Source: Ramlibacter sp.
Lineage (GTDB): Bacteria > Pseudomonadota > Gammaproteobacteria > Burkholderiales > Burkholderiaceae_C
NCBI GenBank assembly: GCA_025351615.1
Contig: JANXVP010000049.1
Span: forward strand, 1 to 11,723
Direction of reading: 5' to 3'
DNA length: 11,723 nt
Position numbers and translations under genes: made by a program. Below the pieces are notes generated by a model that saw only the letters and a program-made list of their open reading frames with translations, ran no database searches and was not told the origin of the DNA. Shown piece after piece: positions 1 to 8,503 of this stretch. Position 1 is the first letter of the stretch. Each line of letters opens with the position of its first letter.

Positions 1-1
1 C

Positions 2-763
2 GGTGAGGATCGAGGCCGGCACACTCAACGCGGCGAGGCGATCGCCGGAAATGGCGTAACCGTCCAGATAATTTTCCAGCGTGCCGAAATCGGTATGACG
101 CTCGACCATGCTGCGCGTGAGGTCGTGCAGATTACCGCGCAAATCACTCGCAGCGAACAACTCGCGCTGCGGAAACAGGGCCTGCTTGCGCAGCAGCGAA
201 CGCCGCCATTTGTGCATGAAATATTGTTCGTAGAAAAACGGCGCGCTGGAAATCGCGGCGAGTCCCGCACGCGGACTGATGACCGGACACACGCCGATCG
301 CATGGCGCAATTCGACACCCGCCGCAGGTGCACGCAACGCCACGCGCAACGCGAAATTTCCGCCTAGCGAAAATCCTGCAATCGCGAGCGGCATATGCGG
401 AAAAAGTTGTGCGATTGCCTTGCACGCGCCGACCACTTCATCGAGCAGGCACGAATGGAACAGGCCGGCGTTGAGATGGTGGGTCGCGCCGTGATCGCGC
501 AGGTTCAGGCGAAACACGTCGTAGCCTTCGGTCAGCAAACGACTACCCGCGTGCAGCAGATAGGTCGAATCGGCGCTACCTTCCCAGCCGTGCAACAGGA
601 TCACCAGTGCGCGTGCGTGAGGTCGCGCCTGTTGCGGCGTGTGGAATCCCTGCAGGCGCACGCCATCACCGCAATCGAGAATATGCTCGGTGACGCCACG
701 CCGCAGCGCCGCGCGCTTGCGTTTGAACAGCCAACTGCGCAGCCCGCTTGAGGCCAATAACGA
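2..763 (-). CDS. YheT-type alpha/beta hydrolase, partial at both ends
   Basis: An uninterrupted minus-strand frame of 254 codons runs from just after a stop (TAA, 764-766) to the window edge. It reads as an alpha/beta-hydrolase of the YheT/UPF0017-like group, probably a cytoplasmic esterase or lipase-like enzyme of unknown substrate. Visible marks are LLHGWEG (His at visible residue 58), the strand-plus-HG oxyanion region typical of the fold, and the nucleophile elbow GFSLGG with Ser at visible residue 132 (bases 368-370). A family-typical FMHKWR stretch follows. The acid and histidine of the triad would lie past base 1, outside the window. The visible N-terminus starts SLLASSGLRSWLF; homologues usually have about 20 more residues before this, ending in an H-x-Q-(T/S) motif, so the 5' end looks cut off at the junction. 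The only early start is a TTG at 755-757 with no ribosome binding site. GC is lower than in the rest of the window. Family call is firm; substrate unknown. Confidence 0.82.
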
Positions 764-770
764 TTAGTCC
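764..770. other. Junction between two 5'-truncated genes
   Basis: The minus-strand hydrolase frame is closed upstream by TAA at 764-766, and the plus-strand glucan synthase frame is closed upstream by TAG at 765-767. The two stops overlap, so two large coding regions meet head to head with essentially no spacer. Both lack the N-terminal part expected for their families, and base composition changes here. Seen directly: the abutting frames and stops. Inferred: this is a recombination breakpoint or an assembly misjoin rather than a normal divergent intergenic region. Confidence 0.65.
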
Positions 771-3700
771 TTGCACACCGACACGGCGTTGCTCGCTGAC
801 GCACTGGTCCAGGTCCGCGAGCTGAATGCCCGCCTGCCCACGGACGAAGGAGCGCCGCCGCGCTTCCTGCTGATCCACCGGCCGCGCAACTGGTGTGAAA
901 CGCAACAGCGCTGGCTGGGTTGGGAGCGCAAGCGCGGCAAACTCGAAATGCTGGTGCGGGCGCTTGCCACTGGCAGCTGGGATGGCTTCGTGCCGTTCGC
1001 TGCCGGCCAGCGGGTGGCCGAGGGCATCCGCTATGTCCTGACTCTCGACAGCGATACCGGCCTGCCTCCGGGAACGCTGCGCGAGCTGGTTGCGATCGCC
1101 GCCCATCCCCTGAACGATCCGCACGTCGATACGACCTCACGCCGCGTTGTCAGCGGCTACGGGATCCTGCAGCCGCGCCTGATCACGCCGCTGACGCCAG
1201 ACGGAAAAAACACGCACTTCTACCGGCTTTTCGCGGGCCAGGCGGGCATCGACCCTTACAACAATGCGGTCTCGGATGTGTACCAGGATCTGTTCGGCAC
1301 CGGCAGCTTCACCGGCAAGGGCCTGCTCAATGTCCGCGCCTGCCACGCCGTTCTGGACGCGCGCTTGCCAGGCGAGTCCGTGCTCAGCCACGATCTGCTC
1401 GAAGGCAGTATTGCCCGTTGCGGATATGTCAGCGACGTGACCCTGGTGGAGGAATATCCGCAGCATCCGGGTGTGGCGGCGTCGCGCCTGCACCGCTGGA
1501 CCCGCGGCGACTGGCAACTGCTGCCGGTGATGTGGAAGGCCCGCAGCTTCGGCGTCGATCGCCTGGGTCTCTGGAAGATGGGCGACAACCTCCGTCGCTC
1601 TCTGGTGCTGCCCGCTTGCGCGGTCCTGCTGGGTCTTGCCGTGTTTGAAGGTTCGCTGGACCCCGCGAGCGCGGTCGTCATGGTGTTCGGCGCGCTGCTC
1701 GCCGGCCCGTTGCTGGGTTCACTTGCCGGCTTGGTTCCCACCCGCAGCCGGATCGCCTGGGGCCACTTCTTCCACGTCGGCGGCGGGGAATTGGTCCGGG
1801 CGCTGGCCGCAGCCGCCTGGCAGTTCAGCCAGCTTGCGGCCCAGGCCCTCCTGCTCACCGATGCGGCCCTGCGCTCGCTCTGGCGAATGGTGGTGAGTCG
1901 ACGCAACCTGCTCGAATGGACCACCGCGGCACAGGCGCAAGCGGCGGCGCGCCATGACCTGCCCTCGTTCCTTCGGCAACAAGCGCCGGTGTCGCTACTG
2001 TGCGCCGGCCTCGCGATCGCTTCGTTGTGGGGAGAGCATCCGGTGGGCGGCGTGCTCCTGTTCACGCTCTGGGCCGGCTCGCCCCTGACCAGCTGGTGGG
2101 CCGCGCGCACCCGCGGCAGCAGCCCGCTGGAGGAACTGCGCGACAAGGACCGGGTGTTCCTGCAGGGACTGGCCCGCGACAGCTGGCGGTTCTTCGAGCG
2201 CTGCGTGGGCGCAGAGGACAACCACCTGCCGCCGGACAACCTGCAACTGGTGCCCGAACCTGCGCTTGCGCACCGGACGTCACCCACCAACATCGGCCTG
2301 TACCTGCTGGCGGCATGCTGTGCCCGTGAGTTCGGCTGGATCAGCACCGGGGAGTTGACCAGCCGCCTGCAGGCGACGCTCGACACGCTGGAGCGCCTGC
2401 CCAAGCATCGGGGCCATCTGCTGAACTGGTACGACACCCGCAGCCTGGAAATCCTGTCGCCCGCGTATGTGTCCACGGTGGACAGCGGCAACCTGGCCGG
2501 GCTGCTGCTCACCGTTGCGCAGGCCTGCTGCGAACTGGCCCGGCAAGGAACCGACGGTGACGTCGCACAGGCGGCGCTGCTGGTGCTCGCCGCGCGCTGC
2601 CGCCAGCTCGGCATGGCCATGGATTTCAAGTGTGTGTACGACGGCAAGCGTCACCTGTTCCACATCGGCCTGCGGGTGCAGGAACAGGCGCTCGACGCAA
2701 GCTATTACGATCTGCTCGCTTCGGAATCCCGGTTGACCAGTTTCCTGGCCATTGCCAAGGGCGACGTCTCGCTCCGCCACTGGGGCGCACTGGGCCGGCC
2801 CTTCCTGTCTGTGGGAGTGGCGGCCGGCCTGAAATCGTGGTCCGGCTCGATGTTCGAATACCTGATGCCGTCGCTCTTGATGCCGGAGCCGGTGGGCGGG
2901 CTGCTGCATTCGGCTGCGTGCGCGGCGGTGGCCGAACAGCAGGCAGCAGGGGCGGCACAGCGGCTGCCCTGGGGCATTTCAGAGTCGGCCTATTTCGCCC
3001 AGGACCATTCGCTGGCTTTCCAGTACGGCCCCTTCGGCGCGCCCCGGCTGGCGTTGCGCCGCACGCCGCCCGGCGACCGCGTCGTCGCGCCCTATGCCAG
3101 TCTGCTGGCCACGATGTTCGCGCCCAGGGCGGCCACTTCCAATCTGCAGCGGCTGCAGGAACTAGGGGGACGCGGCGAGCTCGGCATGTTCGAGTCCCTG
3201 GACTTCACCGTGTCCCGCCAGCCCGCGGATGAGCCGTACAGTGTGGTCGAAACCTTCATGGCCCACCACCAGGGGATGTCGCTCGCCGCCCTGTGCAATG
3301 TGCTGTGCAATGACGCGCCGCGGCGCTGGTTCGGCGCCGACGCAATGGTGAAAGCGCATGAAGTGCTGCTCCATGAAAGCACGCCGCGCCAGATCGTGGA
3401 GAGCGCCGATCCGCGGCAACCCCCCGAGCCCGGCGACAACCAGCAGACCCCGGTGTTCCAGTCGCGCAAGGTCAATCCGGTCTCGCCCGGCTGGAAGCCG
3501 ACCCACCTGCTGTCCAACGGCCGCTACACCGTCGCCCTGCGCGCGAGCGGTGCCGGCGTTAGCCGCTGGCGCGGGCAGAACATCACACGCTGGCGCGATG
3601 ACCTGTTGCGCGACGCCTTCGGCAGTTTCTTCTTCCTGCGCCGCGACGGACGCCCCGAGCGCGTCTCGCTCACGTCGAGTCCGGCGCCGGGCGCCGGCTG

Positions 3701-6700
3701 GCGCTACCAGGCCCGCTTCATGGCCGACCGGGTCCAGTTTGACGCGCAGGGCGAGGACATCACGACGGGGGTCACGGTGCTGGTCAGCCCCGAGGACGAT
3801 ACCGAGCTGCGAACCGTCACCTTGCGCAACACCAGCCGGTCGACGTTGACCTGCGAACTGGTCTCCAGTTTCGAGCCGGTGCTGGCGGCAGCGCAAGCCG
3901 ACGAGGCGCATCCGGCCTTTTCCAACCTGTTTGTCCAGACCCGCTGGCAGCCGCAGTGGCGGGCGCTGGTGATGACCCGGCGGCCGCGCCTGCACGGCGA
4001 CCCGGAAATCGCCGTCGCCCACTTTCTGGCGGGAGTCGAAGGCGAGGTGCTGCAGATGGATTGCATCACCGACCGCCGCGCCTTCCGCGGGCGCAATCGG
4101 CCCGTGTCATCGCCCGCACTGGCGCCCCAGCCCCTCGACCGGGACGGGACACCGGTCAACGGCCTGGACCCGGTCGCCTGCCTGCGGGTGAGGCTCCGGC
4201 TGGCTCCAGGTGCGATGGCGCGGCTGACCTTTGCGACGACCGCTTCCGAGCGCGAAGAAGAACTCGCAGCTCGCATCGATAGCTACCTGCAGCCGATGCA
4301 CGTCGAGCGAGCCGTGCGCATGGCGGCCACGCTGGCGCAGGTCCGGGTGCGCGACCTCGGGCTGGCGCCGGAACAGATCCTGGCGCTGCAGGACCTCACC
4401 ACCGCGCTGATGTACAGCGCGCCGCGCATGGCTGCCGAGCGCGGGCCGGTGGACCAGCGGCAGCTGTGGCGCTTCGGGCTCTCCGGCGACAAGCCGATCG
4501 TGCTGGTACGCGTCCACTCCGACCACGGCGTCCCGTTGCTGCATTCCCTGCTCAGGGCCCAGCCCTGGTGGAGCTTCGGCGGCCTCCCGGTGGACGTGGT
4601 GGTGCTCAACAGCGAACCCAATTCGTACCTGATGCCCTTGCAGCGCGACATCCTTGCGCTGCGTGACCGGCTGTTGCAGGCGTCGCAGAACAGTTTCCCG
4701 AACAGCGAGGCACCCGGCTTCTTCCTGCTGCGCGAGCAGGAGGTGGCGGCGTCGGAAAAGGCGGCGTTGAGCGGCTTGGCGCGCGTGATCCTCACGGCGG
4801 ACGGCCGGCCCCTGGAAATGCAGGTAGCCGCGGTGCGTGAAATCTGGGCCGGTCCTCCGGTCACGCCTCTTTCGCCTGCCGGGCTGCAGCCCGATGCCAC
4901 GCCGGCATCCGACACTCCTGCCTCCCTCCCCACCGGGCAGTTCGATTCCGCGAGCGGCGAATTCCGTTTCGAACTGGCGCCCGGGCAGGCGCCGGCACGG
5001 CCGTGGGTCAACGTGATCGCCAATCCCGGTTTCGGTTTTCAGGTGTCAGAGGCGGGCGCCGGCTACACCTGGGCCGTCAACAGCCGCCTGCATCAGCTCA
5101 CTGCCTGGTCCAACGACCCGGTTGCCGACCCAGCTGCGGAGCACTGGCTGCTGCAAGACCTGGAAAGTGCCGAGGTTTTTTCCGCTACCCGCGCCAGCGG
5201 CCGTGTGAAGGTGCGCCACGGCCAGGGCTACAGCGTGTTCGAGAGTGGGCGGGAGGGCTTGAGCGTTGAGACGACTTTCTTCGCCGACCGCTTGCTGCCG
5301 GCCAAGATCGTGCACGTGCGGCTGCGCAACCAGGGCAGCAGCCGGTTGCGCCTGCGGACTCTTGGGTTGGTGGAGTGGCAGCTGGGGGCCAGTCGCGGCG
5401 ACCGGCGCGGTGTGGTCACCTGGAAGGGCGACGCCCTGCCCGTCCTGTTCGCCCAGCAGCGCGAGCACCGCGCTGGCTTCGGCGGTCATACCGCGTTTCT
5501 GGCCCTGTGCGGCGCGGCCCGTGCGACGCAGTGGACTTGCGATCGCGCGGAATTTTTCGACCCGGCCGGCCGGCTCGGCGTTGCGGATGCCCTGGGCGAA
5601 CGCAGTGGCGCCGGCCTGGACCCGTGTGCTGCGCTGGCGGCGGAAATCGTTCTCGGTGCGGGCGAAAGCGCGTCTTTCTGCTTCGTGCTCGGTCACGCGA
5701 CAACACCCGCCGACGCCGAGCAGCTGGCCCTGGACTGGACCAGACGCGATCCGGTCGATGCACTGGCGCAGGTCAGAGCAGGTTGGGCCCAGCTTCACGG
5801 GGCCGTGCAGGTCACCACCCCCGACCCGCTGTTCGACGCGTTGGTCAATCACTGGCTTCTCTACCAGACGGTGGCTTGCCGGCTCTGGTCCAAAGCCGGC
5901 TTTTACCAGGCGGGGGGTGCGTCCGGCTTTCGCGACCAGTTGCAGGATGCAATGGCGCTCACCCTGGCCGACCCGGTGCGGCTGCGCGAACAGGTCGTAC
6001 TCAATGCATCGCGCCAGTTCCGCGAAGGCGATGTGCAGCACTGGTGGCACGCTCCGGGCGGCGAAGGTGTGCGAACCCATTTCTCGGACGACCTGCTCTG
6101 GCTGCCGTATGCCTGTGCGCACTATGTCGAAGCCAGCGGCGACGCCGCACTGCTTGACCAGGAGGTGGCCTTCCTCGAGGGCCCACCCATCCCGGCAGGG
6201 GCCGAGGACGCTTACTACACGCCAGAAACCGCTGCCGCCGGGGCAACGGTGTACGAACATTGCGCGCGCACCATCGACCGGAGCCTGCCCGTCGGCGCGC
6301 ATGGCCTGCCCCTGATGGGAACCGGCGACTGGAACGACGGCATGAACCGGGTCGGCCACCTGGGCCGCGGTGAATCGGTGTGGCTGGCCTGGTTCCTGTG
6401 CACGGTGGTGGAACGCTTCGCCCCGCTGGCCGAGGCCCGGGGCGACGGCGAACGCGCCCAAAGGTGGCGGCATGCACGTGAGGGCTGGATTGCGGCATTG
6501 CACAACGCCGGCTGGGACGGCGCCTGGTTCCGGCGCGCATTTTTCGACAACGGCGATGCGCTCGGCTCGCAGGCCAATGACGAATGCCGGATCGACCTGA
6601 TTGCACAGGCGTGGTCAGTTCTGTCAGGTGCCTCCACGCCGGCCTTTACCGGCCCGGCAATGTCGGCCGTCAAAGAGCAGCTGGTCGACCCGGCTTCTGG

Positions 6701-7334
6701 CCTGCTGCTGCTGCTCACACCGCCGTTGCAGCATTCGCAGAACAACCCCGGCTACATCCAGGCGTATCCGCCGGGTGTGCGCGAGAACGGCGGCCAATAT
6801 TCGCATGCCGCCGTTTGGGGGCTGATGGCACAGGCACTCAGTGGCGACTGCGAAGCGGCCTGGGCCAGCTTCAAGGCGGTCAGCCCGGCGCACCGCAGCC
6901 GCCAGCCTGAACGCGCCGGACCGTACGAACTGGAGCCGTACGTGACAGCCGGGGATGTCTACGGCGCGGCGCCTTACACCGGCCGGGGCGGCTGGAGCTG
7001 GTACACCGGTTCGGCGGCTTGGCTGTATCGCGCCGCAGTGGAAACGCTGCTGGGACTGGCAGTGCGACCGGGGGCCCTTTCGCTGTCGCCGAGGCTGCCC
7101 GCGCATTGGGCATCTTTCGAGATGCGGCTGAAGGTGCAAGGGCGCGAGCTCACGCTGCATTGGGAGCGCGACGCGCATCCAGCAACCCTGGTGGAGCCAA
7201 ACGTGCGGCTCGCGTGGGGCGAATGGGTCGAACTGCAGCGCTTGCCGAAAACGGCGGTGCTGCTGGTGCGCGGAGAGCCGCCGGCCGGCTCCGCGCTGAC
7301 GCTCAGCTCCCCAGCAGTTCCCCAACCGGCTTGA
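771..7334 (+). CDS. ndvB: Cyclic beta-1,2-glucan synthase (NdvB/ChvB type), N-terminally truncated
   Basis: The 2187-residue frame matches the multidomain membrane synthases that polymerise UDP-glucose, cyclise the chain and trim it by phosphorolysis. Domains in order: the C-terminal half of a GT84 glycosyltransferase (about 1-265) with DSD at 93-95, SHD at 206-208 and HRWTRGDWQ at 241-249; membrane segments about 278-297, 300-323 and 408-443; a glycoamylase-like region about 630-850 (SYYDLLASE near 645, AHHQGM at 831-836), which cyclises in characterised enzymes; a first GH94 beta-sandwich about 905-1180 (LSNGRY at 914-919); a helical part about 1190-1380; a second sandwich about 1400-1660; and a GH94 catalytic barrel about 1685-2090 with GFRDQLQD (R1721, D1722) and GDWNDGMN (D1853, D1856), which holds the family's catalytic Asp. 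Family members are about 2800-2870 residues, so about 600 N-terminal residues are missing, including the first membrane segments and probably the first catalytic Asp. The TTG start at 771 has no ribosome binding site and is only the first possible start after TAG 765-767; the open frame begins at 768. Confidence 0.9.
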   Translation: MHTDTALLADALVQVRELNARLPTDEGAPPRFLLIHRPRNWCETQQRWLGWERKRGKLEMLVRALATGSWDGFVPFAAGQRVAEGIRYVLTLDSDTGLPPGTLRELVAIAAHPLNDPHVDTTSRRVVSGYGILQPRLITPLTPDGKNTHFYRLFAGQAGIDPYNNAVSDVYQDLFGTGSFTGKGLLNVRACHAVLDARLPGESVLSHDLLEGSIARCGYVSDVTLVEEYPQHPGVAASRLHRWTRGDWQLLPVMWKARSFGVDRLGLWKMGDNLRRSLVLPACAVLLGLAVFEGSLDPASAVVMVFGALLAGPLLGSLAGLVPTRSRIAWGHFFHVGGGELVRALAAAAWQFSQLAAQALLLTDAALRSLWRMVVSRRNLLEWTTAAQAQAAARHDLPSFLRQQAPVSLLCAGLAIASLWGEHPVGGVLLFTLWAGSPLTSWWAARTRGSSPLEELRDKDRVFLQGLARDSWRFFERCVGAEDNHLPPDNLQLVPEPALAHRTSPTNIGLYLLAACCAREFGWISTGELTSRLQATLDTLERLPKHRGHLLNWYDTRSLEILSPAYVSTVDSGNLAGLLLTVAQACCELARQGTDGDVAQAALLVLAARCRQLGMAMDFKCVYDGKRHLFHIGLRVQEQALDASYYDLLASESRLTSFLAIAKGDVSLRHWGALGRPFLSVGVAAGLKSWSGSMFEYLMPSLLMPEPVGGLLHSAACAAVAEQQAAGAAQRLPWGISESAYFAQDHSLAFQYGPFGAPRLALRRTPPGDRVVAPYASLLATMFAPRAATSNLQRLQELGGRGELGMFESLDFTVSRQPADEPYSVVETFMAHHQGMSLAALCNVLCNDAPRRWFGADAMVKAHEVLLHESTPRQIVESADPRQPPEPGDNQQTPVFQSRKVNPVSPGWKPTHLLSNGRYTVALRASGAGVSRWRGQNITRWRDDLLRDAFGSFFFLRRDGRPERVSLTSSPAPGAGWRYQARFMADRVQFDAQGEDITTGVTVLVSPEDDTELRTVTLRNTSRSTLTCELVSSFEPVLAAAQADEAHPAFSNLFVQTRWQPQWRALVMTRRPRLHGDPEIAVAHFLAGVEGEVLQMDCITDRRAFRGRNRPVSSPALAPQPLDRDGTPVNGLDPVACLRVRLRLAPGAMARLTFATTASEREEELAARIDSYLQPMHVERAVRMAATLAQVRVRDLGLAPEQILALQDLTTALMYSAPRMAAERGPVDQRQLWRFGLSGDKPIVLVRVHSDHGVPLLHSLLRAQPWWSFGGLPVDVVVLNSEPNSYLMPLQRDILALRDRLLQASQNSFPNSEAPGFFLLREQEVAASEKAALSGLARVILTADGRPLEMQVAAVREIWAGPPVTPLSPAGLQPDATPASDTPASLPTGQFDSASGEFRFELAPGQAPARPWVNVIANPGFGFQVSEAGAGYTWAVNSRLHQLTAWSNDPVADPAAEHWLLQDLESAEVFSATRASGRVKVRHGQGYSVFESGREGLSVETTFFADRLLPAKIVHVRLRNQGSSRLRLRTLGLVEWQLGASRGDRRGVVTWKGDALPVLFAQQREHRAGFGGHTAFLALCGAARATQWTCDRAEFFDPAGRLGVADALGERSGAGLDPCAALAAEIVLGAGESASFCFVLGHATTPADAEQLALDWTRRDPVDALAQVRAGWAQLHGAVQVTTPDPLFDALVNHWLLYQTVACRLWSKAGFYQAGGASGFRDQLQDAMALTLADPVRLREQVVLNASRQFREGDVQHWWHAPGGEGVRTHFSDDLLWLPYACAHYVEASGDAALLDQEVAFLEGPPIPAGAEDAYYTPETAAAGATVYEHCARTIDRSLPVGAHGLPLMGTGDWNDGMNRVGHLGRGESVWLAWFLCTVVERFAPLAEARGDGERAQRWRHAREGWIAALHNAGWDGAWFRRAFFDNGDALGSQANDECRIDLIAQAWSVLSGASTPAFTGPAMSAVKEQLVDPASGLLLLLTPPLQHSQNNPGYIQAYPPGVRENGGQYSHAAVWGLMAQALSGDCEAAWASFKAVSPAHRSRQPERAGPYELEPYVTAGDVYGAAPYTGRGGWSWYTGSAAWLYRAAVETLLGLAVRPGALSLSPRLPAHWASFEMRLKVQGRELTLHWERDAHPATLVEPNVRLAWGEWVELQRLPKTAVLLVRGEPPAGSALTLSSPAVPQPA
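7268..7296 (-). terminator. GC-rich hairpin at the convergent gene ends
   Basis: A perfect 8-bp inverted repeat (GCGCGGAG at 7268-7275, CTCCGCGC at 7289-7296) encloses 13 bases that can add a short CCG/CGG stem. On the minus strand it starts 6 bases past the stop codon of the AI-2E-family gene, where a terminator would sit. It lies inside the last codons of the glucan synthase. No T-run follows directly on the minus strand, so intrinsic termination is uncertain; it could be chance in GC-rich coding DNA. Confidence 0.3.
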
Positions 7335-8469
7335 GATCCTCGACGCGGTCGCACACCGCCTTGACGCCCATCATGATCGGGATGCCCAGCAGCAGGCCCC
7401 AGACACCCCACAGCCAGCCCCAGGCGAGCACGCCGATGAAGACGGCGACCGGGTTCATGCGGCTGGTGCGGCTGGTGAGCCAGGGCACCAGCAGGTTGCC
7501 CACGATCGTGTGGATGATCAGCGAGGCGGCGGCCACCGCGAGCGCAGACTTGAGTTCGCCAAATTGAAGAAACGCCACCAGCCCGGCGGCTCCGGTGATC
7601 AGCACGGATCCGATGTAGGGCACGAGGTTCAGGAGGCCGGCGGCAAAGCCCCAGACCGCCGCATGCTCGAGTCCCAGTGCCCAGAAAGCAAGCCCCGTGG
7701 CAATGCCCACCCCCACGCTGACCACCAGCTGGACCAGCAGATAGCGCTGGATCTGCAAAGTGATTTCGTCCAGCGCCTGGACCGTGATCTTCTTGGCCGA
7801 CAGCGTTGAGCCGGTGATCTTGACCAGCTTGCGCCGGAATGTATCGCCCGACAGCAGCAGGAAATAGGTCAGGAAGGTGACCACCGTGACCTGCCCGATC
7901 AGGCTGGCCATACCCAGCGTTCCGTTCCACAGATGCTCCCGGATGTCGAAATGCGGCTTTTCGATGACCACCCGCTGCACGTTTCTCGCGTCCGCTTTCG
8001 CGGGGCCCGACTCCTCGGCCGCCTGTTCCAGCTGCGTCGCCGCTTTTTGCACGGTCTCCAGCGGGGTGTCGGGGCGGTTGTTGCGGACACGCATCGATGC
8101 GCGCAGCTTCTGCGCTGCTTCGGGCAGCGACGAGATCAGCTGGTTGGCGTCGTCGCTGAACGCATACATCGCGTAGCCGGCGCCTCCGAGAATGCCCAGG
8201 ATCAAAACCGCTGCGCTGATCGCCCGCGGAACCCGCCATCCATCGAATGCATTCACCACCGGCGACAACGCGTAGCTGAACATGAAGCCCAGCATCAGCG
8301 GGATGAAAAATCCGCTGGCGAAACGCAGCGTTGCAAGCCCGGCCAGCACCACCAGCACCACCAGGGCCATGCTGCGCACGTTCACCGGCAGGTTGAGCAC
8401 GTGGGTCGGTTCCTGGGGATCCGCTGGCACGGGCGCCGCGACTGCATTCGGGTTCTGTGTTTCGTCCAT
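7303..8469 (-). CDS. AI-2E family (PerM-like) transporter
   Basis: A 388-residue polytopic inner-membrane protein of the AI-2E transport family (PF01594), the group that includes TqsA and PerM; the transported substrate of most members is unknown. Hydrophobic segments lie at about 34-52, 54-72, 83-103, 185-207, 245-268, 270-300, 306-328 and 339-368. The family's conserved block is visible as GLLNLVPYIGSVL (278-290), with NPVAVFIGVLAWGWLWGVWG near the C-terminus (339-358). A hydrophilic loop at about 105-180 after the N-terminal segments is typical. The frame stays open 29 codons further upstream, but ATG 8467-8469 is chosen because an AGGA stands 7 bases before it and the extra N-terminus looks non-protein-like. 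It follows the response regulator after 34 bp on the same strand, so it is probably co-transcribed. Its last 32 bp overlap the convergent glucan synthase gene. Family call is sure; substrate is not. Confidence 0.93.
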   Translation of the reverse strand: MDETQNPNAVAAPVPADPQEPTHVLNLPVNVRSMALVVLVVLAGLATLRFASGFFIPLMLGFMFSYALSPVVNAFDGWRVPRAISAAVLILGILGGAGYAMYAFSDDANQLISSLPEAAQKLRASMRVRNNRPDTPLETVQKAATQLEQAAEESGPAKADARNVQRVVIEKPHFDIREHLWNGTLGMASLIGQVTVVTFLTYFLLLSGDTFRRKLVKITGSTLSAKKITVQALDEITLQIQRYLLVQLVVSVGVGIATGLAFWALGLEHAAVWGFAAGLLNLVPYIGSVLITGAAGLVAFLQFGELKSALAVAAASLIIHTIVGNLLVPWLTSRTSRMNPVAVFIGVLAWGWLWGVWGLLLGIPIMMGVKAVCDRVEDLKPVGELLGS

Positions 8470-8473
8470 GGGG

Positions 8474-8480
8474 CTTTCCT
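8474..8480 (-). promoter_or_regulatory. Ribosome binding site of the AI-2E-family gene
   Basis: On the minus strand this reads AGGAAAG; its AGGA core is 7 bases from ATG 8467-8469. It lies in the 34-bp gap after the response regulator stop and decides the start against the longer open frame. Confidence 0.7.
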
Positions 8481-8503
8481 GTAATGCCAAATTCCCGGCT
8501 CGG

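Noticed and set aside
601..1140. Minus-strand open frames of 150-180 codons crossing the junction (601-1140, 666-1124)
   Set aside because: They overlap the hydrolase and glucan synthase frames, have Arg/Ala/Gly-rich composition without recognisable domains, and are explained as shadow frames of GC-rich coding DNA.
1256..2647. 463-codon open frame antisense to the glucan synthase
   Set aside because: Low-complexity Ser/Arg/Ala-rich translation with no motif, lying wholly opposite well-supported synthase domains.
5046..6503. 485-codon antisense open frame opposite the GH94 region
   Set aside because: Long antisense frames are expected at this GC and codon bias; the plus strand carries the conserved GH94 motifs throughout.
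6974..8239. 421-codon minus-strand frame spanning the convergent gene ends
   Set aside because: It is out of frame with the AI-2E-family protein, which carries clear membrane segments and family motifs in the other frame.
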